Assembly: GCF_001553605.1 (NCBI RefSeq)
Contig: NZ_CP014229.1
Span: 2,508,501-2,572,500 of the forward strand
Direction of reading: 5' to 3'
Source of the DNA: Desulfovibrio fairfieldensis
Lineage (GTDB): Bacteria; Desulfobacterota; Desulfovibrionia; Desulfovibrionales; Desulfovibrionaceae
Length of the DNA: 64,000 nucleotides
Positions 25,286 through 33,774 of this stretch are shown here, piece after piece. The stretch's first letter is position 1, and every line of letters starts with the position of its first letter. The notes under the pieces are model-generated. The model saw only the letters and a list, made by a program, of their open reading frames with translations, searched no databases and was not told where the DNA came from. The position numbers and the translations under genes are program-made.

Positions 25286-26221
25286 ATGTTGCTAAAAGAT
25301 GGGAAATTCTTTGTGGCTGGTCATCGCGGTCTTGTGGGCAGCGCCATTTGTCGTGCCTTACGTCGCGCGGGCTATGAGAATCTGCTGCTCCGCAGCCACG
25401 CAGAACTGGATCTGACCGAACAGCAGGCTGTACGTGATTTTTTAGCCAGCGAGAGGCCCGATTATGTGGTACTGGCGGCGGCCAGGGTGGGCGGTATCCA
25501 TGCCAATGCCACCTATCCGGCCAAGTTCATATACGAAAACCTGCAGATCCAGAACAACGTCATTCACAGCGCATGGCAGAACGGCGTGAAAAAATTTCTC
25601 TTTCTGGGATCTTCCTGTATCTATCCAAAGCTGTGCCCACAGCCCATCAAAGAGGAATATCTCTTGACAGGCCCCCTTGAACCCACCAACGATGCCTACG
25701 CGCTGGCCAAAATTGCAGGTATCAGAATGTGTCAGGCATACCGCAGACAATACGGTTTTGACGCCATCTGCGCCATGCCCACCAATCTCTACGGCACGGG
25801 CGACAATTATCATCCGGGAAACAGCCATGTGATCCCGGCCATGATCCGCCGTTTTCATGAAGCCAAAACGGCTGGTGCCCTGCAGGTGCGCATCTGGGGC
25901 ACAGGCACCCCGTTACGTGAATTTTTGCATGCTGACGATATGGCTGAGGCCTGTGTCTTTCTGCTGAATAACTATTCCGACTTCGAGCACATCAACGTGG
26001 GCAGTCAGCAGGAAATGACCATCATGGACGTTGCCCGCCTTGTAGCCCGCGTGGTCGGTTATGAAGGCGAGATTCTTACGGACCCCAGTCGTCCCGACGG
26101 AACTCCACGCAAACTCATGGATTCCGGCAAATTATTCGACATGGGCTGGAAACCTAAATTTAGTCTGGAAGACGGGCTGCGCGACGCATATGCGGATTTT
26201 CAAAACTCTCTACCCGGATAG
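25286..26221 (+). CDS. fcl: GDP-L-fucose synthase
   Basis: The 311-residue bifunctional epimerase/reductase converts the Gmd product to GDP-L-fucose. N-terminal [16 protein letters not shown] is the NADP site, [20 protein letters not shown] is a family landmark, and [15 protein letters not shown] holds the catalytic Tyr/Lys. [24 protein letters not shown] sequence follows. I favour the ATG at 25286 (GAGAG upstream) over 25274 or 25238. Eight nt separate it from wzm. Confidence 0.96.
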   Translation: MLLKDGKFFVAGHRGLVGSAICRALRRAGYENLLLRSHAELDLTEQQAVRDFLASERPDYVVLAAARVGGIHANATYPAKFIYENLQIQNNVIHSAWQNGVKKFLFLGSSCIYPKLCPQPIKEEYLLTGPLEPTNDAYALAKIAGIRMCQAYRRQYGFDAICAMPTNLYGTGDNYHPGNSHVIPAMIRRFHEAKTAGALQVRIWGTGTPLREFLHADDMAEACVFLLNNYSDFEHINVGSQQEMTIMDVARLVARVVGYEGEILTDPSRPDGTPRKLMDSGKLFDMGWKPKFSLEDGLRDAYADFQNSLPG

Positions 26222-26229
26222 CTCTTTTC

Positions 26230-27051
26230 ATGTCGCAAGAACTGATTATTGAAGCCGGGCGTACGGAACGCCAGTATTGGAAAGATTTATGGCGTTACCG
26301 GGAGCTTTTTCTCATTCTGACTTGGCGCGATGTGGCCGTACAGTACAAGCAGACCGTGGTAGGTATTCTCTGGGCCGTGCTGCGCCCTTTGCTGACCATG
26401 GCGGCCTTTACCTTTGTGTTCGGCAAGGTGGCCAAACTTCCTTCGGAAGGCGTTGCGCCGTATCCGCTGATGGTTTTTGTCGCCATGTTGCCATGGCAGT
26501 TTTTTGCCACCGCCATCGCTGCTTCCGCCAATAGCCTGATCACCAATAGCAATCTGGTGTCCAAAGTGTATTTTCCCAGGATTATCGTCCCAACAGCGAC
26601 CATTGGCGTGGCGGTGGTGGATTTCGCCATTTCATTTGTGTTGTTGGGCGGCATGATGGTCTGGTACCAGTATCTACCGCCAATGCAAGTACTGGCGGTC
26701 ATTCCGCTGACTCTACTGGCGGCTGTGGTGGCGTTGGGGCCGGGACTTATCCTCTGCTCTCTGAATGTGACCTACCGGGATTTCCGTATCATCGTGCCTT
26801 TCATTACCCAGTTCGGTCTGTACATTTCACCGGTGGGCTTTTCCTCAAGCATCGTACCGGAAAAATGGAAACTACTGTACGAGTGTAATCCTATGGTCGG
26901 CGTTATCGACAGTTTTCGCTGGGCCGTACTGGGCACCATTGAATTTCCTGAGCGAGCGTTTTGTATCAGTCTGCTTTGCGCCTGCCTGCTTATGTTGTTG
27001 GGCATAAAGGTTTTTCGCAGAACGGAACGCACCTTTGCGGATGTGATTTAG
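26230..27051 (+). CDS. wzm: O-antigen/polysaccharide ABC exporter permease
   Basis: The 273-residue ABC-2 type permease has six hydrophobic segments. It carries the family entry region YRELFLILTWRDVAVQYKQT (about residues 22-41), then VVGILWAVLRPLLTMAAFTF. The segment NVTYRDFRIIVPFITQFGLY precedes the last helices. It pairs with the ATPase encoded 10 nt downstream to export undecaprenyl-linked polysaccharide across the inner membrane. A polymer made this way is finished in the cytoplasm. Confidence 0.93.
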   Translation: MSQELIIEAGRTERQYWKDLWRYRELFLILTWRDVAVQYKQTVVGILWAVLRPLLTMAAFTFVFGKVAKLPSEGVAPYPLMVFVAMLPWQFFATAIAASANSLITNSNLVSKVYFPRIIVPTATIGVAVVDFAISFVLLGGMMVWYQYLPPMQVLAVIPLTLLAAVVALGPGLILCSLNVTYRDFRIIVPFITQFGLYISPVGFSSSIVPEKWKLLYECNPMVGVIDSFRWAVLGTIEFPERAFCISLLCACLLMLLGIKVFRRTERTFADVI

Positions 27052-27061
27052 AGGCTTGCAT

Positions 27062-28324
27062 ATGAAACCAATCATTTCCGTTGAAGGACTCGGCAAGAGT
27101 TATACCATCCGCCATGAGGGGCAAACGCATTATAAATCTCTGCGAGAGGAAATATTCAAATTGCCCTCGCGCCTATTGCGACGCGGCGGACAGAGCCGGG
27201 AAGAATTCTGGGCGCTAAAGGATGTGAGCTTCGACATTATGCCCGGCGACCGCGTGGGCATCATCGGTCGCAATGGCGCGGGCAAGTCCACACTGCTCAA
27301 ATTGCTCTCGCGCATTACCGAGCCCACCACCGGGCGTATTACCTTACGCGGCCGCGTGGCCAGTCTATTGGAAGTAGGCACAGGTTTTCATCCGGAGCTG
27401 ACGGGCCGTGAGAATATATATCTAAACGGCGCCATTCTTGGCATGACTCGCTCCGAAGTGCGGCGCAAATTTGATGAAATTGTGGATTTCGCTGGAGTGG
27501 AGAAATTTCTGGATACTCCGGTCAAGCGCTACTCCTCCGGCATGTATGTGCGCCTTGCCTTCGCCGTGGCCGCCCACCTTGAACCGGAAATTCTCATCGT
27601 GGACGAGGTGCTGGCTGTGGGGGATGCGGCGTTTCAAAAAAAATGCCTTGGTAAGATGGAGGCAGTGAGTAAGGAAGGGAGGACAGTACTGTTCGTAAGC
27701 CATAATATGGCGGCGGTACAACAGTTATGCCAAAAAGGTATTTTGCTAGAAAATGCCAGATTAAAGGTTAATAGTAGCGTTGAGATGGCTATTGATATGT
27801 ATCAAAATTGCCATGGATGCGGTAGAAATCTATCGCAAAATTCTGAAACTACTACCAGGGACTTGATTGATAGACGGCCATTTGGGTGTGTCCATAAAAT
27901 TATTTCGAAAATAAGGTTAATGACACTGGAATCAGAACTAAAAAATATTTTTACTATGCTTTCTGGGGTAAAACTAGAAATATTTCTCAATGATATTGAT
28001 ATATATCCTGATATTGATTTCGGAATTTCTATTTTTAATGAGTCTGGCGTCCGGCTTGTGACATATACTACATGGATGATGGGCGTGAAACTTGATAAAA
28101 AAGCAAAAAAACTTGTCCTCATTATTCCTGAAATGATTTTTCCACCTGGAGAATATACTATTAATATCTGTGCGGCACGAAAACTAGCGGGTGAATATAT
28201 AGATAGAATTGAACCCGCAATTAAATTTTATATAGTTGATTCTGACATATTCCATACTGGCTATGGATATTCCCGAGGCGAAGGAATTACTTATCAGAAA
28301 GGCATATTGGAGTTTTCTATATGA
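27062..28324 (+). CDS. wzt: O-antigen/polysaccharide ABC exporter ATPase with C-terminal carbohydrate-binding domain
   Basis: The 420-residue protein has two parts. Residues 1 to about 220 are the ATPase: Walker A GRNGAGKSTLL, the signature-region RYSSGMYVRLAFAVA, Walker B ILIVDEVLAVGD and the H-loop FVSHNMAA. Residues from about 225 on form a beta-rich Wzt C-terminal domain (SGVKLEIFLNDIDIY onward), which in E. coli O8/O9a recognises the finished O-antigen end. Base composition changes sharply between the parts: 41 of 60 bases are G/C at 27241-27300, against 15 of 60 at 27961-28020. The ATG at 27062 overlaps nothing; the stop overlaps the next start by 4 nt. Confidence 0.92.
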   Translation: MKPIISVEGLGKSYTIRHEGQTHYKSLREEIFKLPSRLLRRGGQSREEFWALKDVSFDIMPGDRVGIIGRNGAGKSTLLKLLSRITEPTTGRITLRGRVASLLEVGTGFHPELTGRENIYLNGAILGMTRSEVRRKFDEIVDFAGVEKFLDTPVKRYSSGMYVRLAFAVAAHLEPEILIVDEVLAVGDAAFQKKCLGKMEAVSKEGRTVLFVSHNMAAVQQLCQKGILLENARLKVNSSVEMAIDMYQNCHGCGRNLSQNSETTTRDLIDRRPFGCVHKIISKIRLMTLESELKNIFTMLSGVKLEIFLNDIDIYPDIDFGISIFNESGVRLVTYTTWMMGVKLDKKAKKLVLIIPEMIFPPGEYTINICAARKLAGEYIDRIEPAIKFYIVDSDIFHTGYGYSRGEGITYQKGILEFSI

Positions 28325-29043
28325 AAGTGAAAAAATGCATTAAATGTATTATAAAAAACTCTTTTATATGCAAAAAAATTGCAAATATATGCAATGAATA
28401 TTCATATGGATCGATATGTTATGGACAAAATGCCGAAGATATGATTGCTGAAAAATTTTTTGATACCAATTATAAAGGATTTTATGTAGATATTGGGGCT
28501 CATCATCCACAACGCTTTTCTAATACTTATAGTTTTTATCAAAAGGGTTGGCGTGGCATTAATATTGATCCTCTCCCCGGAAGTATGACCCATTTTGAAA
28601 AAGAGCGGAACGAAGATATTAATTTGGAAATTTGTGTCTCAGCAGATTCAGGCATTGTAAAATATTATTTGTTCGACGAACCTGCGTATAATACAATCTC
28701 AGAAGAACGAGCGGAAAAGGTTTTATCTTTAAATGTAACAAGACTTAAAAATATAATAGATATTCAATCTAAGCCATTGGCTGACTTGCTTGACCGATAT
28801 GTTCCTAAGGGAAAATCAATAGATTTAATGTCTATTGATGTTGAGAGTATGGAACTACCTGTTTTGATGACAAATAATTGGGAGAAGTTTTTGCCTAAGC
28901 TTATAATTATTGAATCATTAATATCAACATACGGAGATATATATATGGTTAAAAATGATCCAGCAATTCGTTTTCTAGTTGGTATTGGGTATGAGATTGT
29001 TGGCAAAGTGCTAAATGTGGTATATTTAAAGTATAAAAAATAA
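28321..29043 (+). CDS. FkbM-family SAM-dependent methyltransferase
   Basis: The 240-residue protein has the FkbM family core: FYVDIGAHHPQRFSNTY, the SAM-binding glycine region (about residues 55-71), followed by INIDPLPGSM and the acidic MSIDVESMELPVL. FkbM-type enzymes O-methylate sugars or other hydroxyls. It is very AT-rich and overlaps wzt by ATGA. In ABC-exported O-antigens, methylation of the non-reducing end often stops chain growth and marks the chain for Wzt; that role is an inference here. Confidence 0.88.
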   Translation: MKVKKCIKCIIKNSFICKKIANICNEYSYGSICYGQNAEDMIAEKFFDTNYKGFYVDIGAHHPQRFSNTYSFYQKGWRGINIDPLPGSMTHFEKERNEDINLEICVSADSGIVKYYLFDEPAYNTISEERAEKVLSLNVTRLKNIIDIQSKPLADLLDRYVPKGKSIDLMSIDVESMELPVLMTNNWEKFLPKLIIIESLISTYGDIYMVKNDPAIRFLVGIGYEIVGKVLNVVYLKYKK

Positions 29044-29239
29044 GAATGTTCTATTGTCATTTTGCTTTCAATTGATCAAGTTTTTATATTGTCTTTTGCG
29101 TTTGTTGCAAAACAAGTGAGTTACCAAGGATGTTCCGAATTTTATGGTGATAGACTCCACTGTGCTGGGATAAAAACTAGGATGAATATGATTCATAGAC
29201 GGCCTGTCCACATTTGAAAATTAACAACTGGAGACTAAA

Positions 29240-30460
29240 ATGAAGGTAATAGTATGTGGAGGAGATGGCTTTTGCGGTTGGCCGACTTCTTTACACCTTT
29301 CAGCTTGCGGGCATGAGATTACAATTATTGATAATCTTTCTCGGCGAAAAATAGATATTGATCTTGAAGTTCAATCACTCACTCCAATACATTTTATCGG
29401 AGAGCGAATTCGAGCTTGGCACGAAATCAGCGGAAATATTATTCGTTTTGTTCAACTGGATTTAGCATCGAATTATGCAAAATTTTTGAATTTAATAAAT
29501 GAAATTAAGCCAGATGTCATTGTTCACTTTGCTGAACAGCGGTCAGCTCCATATTCAATGAAATCAACTTTTACAAAAAAATATACTGTAGATAATAATA
29601 TTAGAGCCACACATAATATTTTGGCTTCAATTGTAGAGTCAGGATTAGATGTTCATTTGGTTCATCTTGGTACTATGGGGGTATATGGGTATACTTCAAA
29701 GGGAATGACAATACCAGAAGGGTACTTGTCAGTGACCATTGATGCAGACAATGGTAAAAAAATAGAAAAAGAGATACTGTATCCTCCAAGTGCTGGAAGC
29801 ATTTATCATATGACAAAAACATTAGATCAATTATTATTTGCTTACTATAATAACAACGATAAGTTGAGGATAACGGACTTGCATCAAGGAATTGTTTGGG
29901 GTACAGAAATTGAAGAATCATCCAGAGATGAAAGACTCATAAATAGGTTTGATTATGATGGCGATTATGGCACTGTTTTAAACCGTTTTTTAATGCAGGC
30001 GGCTTTAAAGTATCCTTTAACTGTACACGGTACGGGAGGACAAACAAGAGGTTTTATTCATATTCGTGATACGGTTAAATGTTTGGAACTCTCTATAGAA
30101 AATCCTCCAATTAAGGGAGAACGTGTCTGCATACGGAATCAGGTCACAGAAACACATAGGATTAGGGACTTGGCTAAATTGGTATCTAAATTGACAGGAG
30201 CAGAGACTATTAGCATACCCGACCCACGTAACGAAGACATAGAAAATGATTTGGATGTAGATCATAGATGCTTTCTCGAATTGGGGCTCCAGCCTACTAC
30301 CTTGGCAGAAGGTTTGCTTTCGGAAATTTATAATATTTCTCAGAAGTATGCAGATCGCTGCGATAAAAAAAAGATCCCTTGTGTTTCCTACTGGGATAGA
30401 GAACGTGCAGAGGAATGCAAAAAATTTTATGAAGCCAATGAATTGATCAGCAGGGTATAA
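29240..30460 (+). CDS. sqdB: UDP-sulfoquinovose synthase-like SDR (SqdB/SQD1/Agl3 family)
   Basis: The 406-residue protein aligns with SQD1-type enzymes, which build UDP-6-sulfo-glucose from UDP-glucose and sulfite. Diagnostic segments are GGDGFCGWPTSLHLS (NAD site), SLTPI, HFAEQRSAPYSM (residues 96-107), LGTMGVYG with the catalytic Thr145, SIYHMTK with Tyr189 and Lys193, DLHQGIVWG, and LTVHGTGGQTRGFIHIRDTV. These residues are those used by plant SQD1 (T145, Y and K of YxxxK, and the adjacent H). General epimerases lack the EQRSAPYSM and GGQTRG motifs. It is AT-rich and sits between wzt/fkbM and a glycosyltransferase. A close relative with a different nucleotide-sugar product remains possible. 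Confidence 0.82.
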   Translation: MKVIVCGGDGFCGWPTSLHLSACGHEITIIDNLSRRKIDIDLEVQSLTPIHFIGERIRAWHEISGNIIRFVQLDLASNYAKFLNLINEIKPDVIVHFAEQRSAPYSMKSTFTKKYTVDNNIRATHNILASIVESGLDVHLVHLGTMGVYGYTSKGMTIPEGYLSVTIDADNGKKIEKEILYPPSAGSIYHMTKTLDQLLFAYYNNNDKLRITDLHQGIVWGTEIEESSRDERLINRFDYDGDYGTVLNRFLMQAALKYPLTVHGTGGQTRGFIHIRDTVKCLELSIENPPIKGERVCIRNQVTETHRIRDLAKLVSKLTGAETISIPDPRNEDIENDLDVDHRCFLELGLQPTTLAEGLLSEIYNISQKYADRCDKKKIPCVSYWDRERAEECKKFYEANELISRV

Positions 30461-30463
30461 ATT

Positions 30464-31384
30464 ATGCCAGCTCCAATTGCCATTTTTGCATTTAACAGGC
30501 CTGACTTGTTGCAACAAACCATAGCAGCACTTATGGCAAACCCCCTTTCCGAGAAAAGTAATGTTACCATATTTTGCGATGGGCCACGTGACGAAGCCGA
30601 AGCGTTGTTGACAGGCCAAGTGCGCAGTATTGCGAAATCTGTAAAAGGATTTGCTACATTAGACGTTGTAACGAGAGACGAGAATCTTGGTGGCTTCCGG
30701 GCAATTCCTGATGGCATGCGTCAGATGTTTAATCTTTATGATAGCCTTATTGTTTTAGAAGATGATATCCTTTTATCTCCATTTGCTTTAGAATATTTTA
30801 ATAACGCTTTGAATAAGTATGAGGACAAAAGAAGCGTTTTCACTATTTCAGCCTGGAGTCCATCTGCAAATTTTATTCGCGCACCAAGGGATTACCCTTT
30901 TGAGGTTTGTTTTTTCCCCAACTTTGGAGGTTGGGGTTGGGCCATATGGAAAGATAGATTCGATTTGATTGACTGGAGCTTTCCTGAAAAAGAAGATATA
31001 GAAAACTACCCAGTATTATTAAACAATATGGCATGCATTCAACCTAATTTAGTTAAATTAATGTTACACCAGAAGCATAAAATAAATTGGGATGTTTGTG
31101 TAGATTTTTATCGTTTTAAAAATGGACTATTGTCACTTTTCCCACTAAAGTCTTTAGCTGTTAATATTGGATTATTCTCTGGCCAACATCCAGTGAATTC
31201 TATTCCTCAATACATGGATATACAGTTGACTAGTGATCATGCTCCAGATTTGATTGACTACGTTTTTTGTGATCCACGTCTAATGAGGAAATTTCTTTTA
31301 GCATTTTCAGGAGATCGGAGCTTCGCTTTTTTTTCTCGGATGATTAACTGGTGCAAGTGCATTTTTAGTCAGAAATTTATATAA
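30464..31384 (+). CDS. GT-A fold glycosyltransferase
   Basis: The 306-residue protein starts PAPIAIFAFNRPDLLQQTIA, the NRP motif of a glycosyltransferase family often annotated as family 2. It has the metal-binding acidic motif in VLEDDILLSPFALEYFN (about residues 96-112) and the acceptor-side GGWGWAIWKDRF. There is no membrane segment. It lies 3 nt after the sulfoquinovose synthase gene and is equally AT-rich; the pair was probably acquired together, which makes it the best candidate for transferring the sulfo-sugar. Confidence 0.85.
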   Translation: MPAPIAIFAFNRPDLLQQTIAALMANPLSEKSNVTIFCDGPRDEAEALLTGQVRSIAKSVKGFATLDVVTRDENLGGFRAIPDGMRQMFNLYDSLIVLEDDILLSPFALEYFNNALNKYEDKRSVFTISAWSPSANFIRAPRDYPFEVCFFPNFGGWGWAIWKDRFDLIDWSFPEKEDIENYPVLLNNMACIQPNLVKLMLHQKHKINWDVCVDFYRFKNGLLSLFPLKSLAVNIGLFSGQHPVNSIPQYMDIQLTSDHAPDLIDYVFCDPRLMRKFLLAFSGDRSFAFFSRMINWCKCIFSQKFI

Positions 31385-31690
31385 AGAACAGCATTGGATT
31401 GAAATTTTGCAATTTTGATATAGCAGAATAGGATCGGCGCTGGAACCTAATCGTAGCTTTCGCCATGAGCTGCAGACACCGCGCGTCATTCTTTTCAGCG
31501 GCTGAGAAGAAGAAGAAGAAGAAGAAGAAGAAGAAGAAGAAGAAGAAGAAGAAGAAGAACGGAAATGATAGCAGTGCCTTGCTCATGAACTAGCAGAACT
31601 GATAGAAATCAATATATCAGATTTGCATCAAGAGTTACTTTGGCACTATAGGGTGTTGTGAAGAACAGCGTTTGAGCCTTGGGGGATTTT
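31385..31690. other. intergenic segment with microsatellite, possible decayed gene end
   Basis: About 300 nt between two cluster genes. One plus-strand frame reads through NLIVAFAMSCRHRASFFSA into a poly-lysine run made by the trinucleotide tract and then stops. It has no proper start and contains an upstream stop, so I treat it as a relic or non-coding. The composition is nearer the chromosome than the AT-rich genes to its left, marking a mosaic boundary. Confidence 0.5.
31506..31559 (+). repeat. (GAA)18 trinucleotide microsatellite
   Basis: Eighteen uninterrupted GAA units (54 nt), preceded by GCTGA and followed by CGGAAATG. It lies 132 nt before the GTG start of the aminotransferase gene at 31691. 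Perfect tracts of this length are prone to slipped-strand length change. In an intergenic position that could alter promoter spacing rather than a reading frame. Confidence 0.95.
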
Positions 31691-32812
31691 GTGACTAAGT
31701 TCCTTCCTGTTTGCGAACCGCTACTGCAGGGCAATGAGCTTGCCTACGTTACAGAAGCAATATCCACCAGCTGGATTTCTTCTTCAGGTAAATACGTCTC
31801 CGCTTTTGAAGAAGCTTTTGCTGCTTACTGCGGAACAAGACACGCTATTGCCGTCTGCAACGGCACAGTGGCTCTCCATTTGGCCCTGCGGGCACTGGGC
31901 GTCGGCCCGGGGGATGAAGTTATCATTCCGGACTTTACCATGATTGCCTCGGCATTGGCGATCTGCTACTGCGGTGCCAAGCCCGTCTTTGTGGATGCCG
32001 ACGCGATTACCTGGAATATAGATACTGCTGCAATAGAGCAGAAAATCAATCCGGCCACAAAGGGTATCATGGCCGTGCATATTTTCGGCAACCCTTGTGA
32101 CATGGCTGCCTTACAGCACATTGCTGACCGTTACGGACTCTGGCTGATGGAAGACGCTGCGGAGGCTCATGGCGCGCTTTTCCAAGGGCGTGGAGTGGGC
32201 AACCTGTCCCGCATTGCAGGTTTCAGCTTTTTTGCCAACAAAAATATTACCACCGGCGAAGGTGGTATGGTAGTCACAAATGACGACAACTTGGCTCACG
32301 CCTGCCGCTATTTCAAGAACATGTGTTTTCCGCTGGATGCGCCACGCTCATATCTGCACGCGGATATCGGCTACAACTACCGTATGAGTAATCTTCATGC
32401 GGCCATAGGCTTGGCTCAGACCGAACGCGCCGATGTTTACAAAGCTCTGCGTCAGTCGCATGGGCGTCTTTACCGCCAGCGCCTTTCCGCCATCCCCGGA
32501 ATATTGCTGCAGCAGGACACGCCTTGCGGCGAATCCGTCAACTGGATGAATGGCTTGGCGCTCACGCCTGAATACGGCCGCAGTAGAGGCGAAGTCATTG
32601 CCCATTTGAGGGAAAACAATATTGATAGTCGGCTATTTTTTAATGGTATGCATCGCCAACCTGCACTGAAGAACTATGGTTGCGCATGTGACGACAGCTA
32701 TCCTGTTTCTGACATGCTGGCCGACAACGGTTTCTATCTGCCCAGCGGCAGTGGCCTGCAGGAAGCGGATATCGAATATGTCTGCTCTGTACTAGCAGAA
32801 TTCCGTCGTTAA
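31691..32812 (+). CDS. DegT/DnrJ/EryC1 aminotransferase, probable GDP-perosamine synthase
   Basis: The 373-residue PLP enzyme has the features of sugar aminotransferases. These are CNGTVALHLALRALGVGPGD near residue 60, VEDAAEAHGA-like sequence (MEDAAEAHGALFQG) for the PLP-ring Asp, the Schiff-base lysine in FSFFANKNITTGEGGM (about residue 182), and GYNYRMSNLHAAIG. FFANK with TTGEGG is typical of Per/RfbE, which aminates GDP-4-keto-6-deoxymannose, the Gmd product in this cluster. I choose GTG at 31691 because GGGGGA lies 5 nt upstream. Substrate assignment is from context and motif; other 4-keto sugar aminotransferases look similar. Confidence 0.82.
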   Translation: MTKFLPVCEPLLQGNELAYVTEAISTSWISSSGKYVSAFEEAFAAYCGTRHAIAVCNGTVALHLALRALGVGPGDEVIIPDFTMIASALAICYCGAKPVFVDADAITWNIDTAAIEQKINPATKGIMAVHIFGNPCDMAALQHIADRYGLWLMEDAAEAHGALFQGRGVGNLSRIAGFSFFANKNITTGEGGMVVTNDDNLAHACRYFKNMCFPLDAPRSYLHADIGYNYRMSNLHAAIGLAQTERADVYKALRQSHGRLYRQRLSAIPGILLQQDTPCGESVNWMNGLALTPEYGRSRGEVIAHLRENNIDSRLFFNGMHRQPALKNYGCACDDSYPVSDMLADNGFYLPSGSGLQEADIEYVCSVLAEFRR

Positions 32813-32843
32813 ACTTTCCTTAAAAAAGTTTAGGAAAAACCAT

Positions 32844-33765
32844 ATGATACGAAGCACTAAGGAAGTATGTAAGCTTTTTATTCCTCCTATAATCCTTTTA
32901 GTGTATAAAAAAATAAAATCGTATTCTAATAATAAATCAAAAGAAGATAGGACTTATACTATTCACGGGAAAGACTTACTTATTCCATGGGATCATCGAC
33001 TTGACCACTACCAATTAATATATCATAAATATGACACTTTTCTTCCACATCTTGCAAAATATATAAACGAAGGTTTTATTATTGACATTGGTGCAAATGT
33101 TGGTGATACATTGTATGGAATGATCCAAGACAATAATACTAAATTTATATGCATTGAACCAGAGCCTCGTTTTTTTTCGTTTCTGCAAAAAAATATTCAA
33201 CGATTAGGGAAAAGGCTGGAAGCAAATGTCGTTGCATTTAATGTTGCAATAAGTTCTAAAAAAGAAAAACTTTCATTTAGTGCACAACATGTGCACTGCC
33301 AGCCAAATCGATTCTGTTCAAGGTGCCATTCCTGCAAAGTCTCTTGATGATATGGCGGAAGAGATACCTCAGCTACCTGAACAATGCCGTCTTATCAAAA
33401 TTGATACCGACGGGTTTGATTATGATTGTATACTCTCTGGGAAAAAATTTTTTTCTAAAACTTCAGCACTTGTTTTTTGGGAAAATGATTTTGTAAATGA
33501 AGATTCTCTAAAAAATTATTCTGAAGCAGTTAACCTCCTCATCAAATGTGGTTATAAAAAATTTTATATATTCGACAACTATGGTAATTTTATGGTTTCA
33601 ACCCTAGGAAGCGACATTATATACTTTTTAAGCTATTATCAAGAATCATTAACGATAATGAAACACAGCAATATTCCCTATTATGATATTTTAGCCTGTC
33701 AAGAAAATGACATACCGTTTATCGACAATGTTATTAATAAATATAATTTTATACAAAAAAGATAA
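32844..33765 (+). pseudogene. frameshifted FkbM-family methyltransferase
   Basis: Two overlapping frames make one FkbM-type protein. The first (32844-33347) carries the SAM site FIIDIGANVGDTLYGM and FICIEPEPRFFSFLQ, then runs into nonsense after LSFSAQH. The second (open from about 33280, ending 33765) continues with TASQIDSVQGAIPAKSLDDM and LIKIDTDGFDYDCI, the expected C-terminal half. The frame change (+1) falls at about 33279-33300, where GTGCAC occurs twice, 5 nt apart. Either the gene is broken, or this is a sequencing error or programmed shift. It is AT-rich like the first FkbM gene. Confidence 0.75.
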
Positions 33766-33774
33766 GCACCAATA

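Noticed and set aside
31385-31505. Possible transposase remnant before the microsatellite
   Set aside because: A short frame looked vaguely like a transposase tail, but no motif, terminal repeats or target duplication could be recognised.
31377-31586. Minus-strand frame with 18 consecutive phenylalanines
   Set aside because: Produced by the (GAA)18 tract; no protein context.
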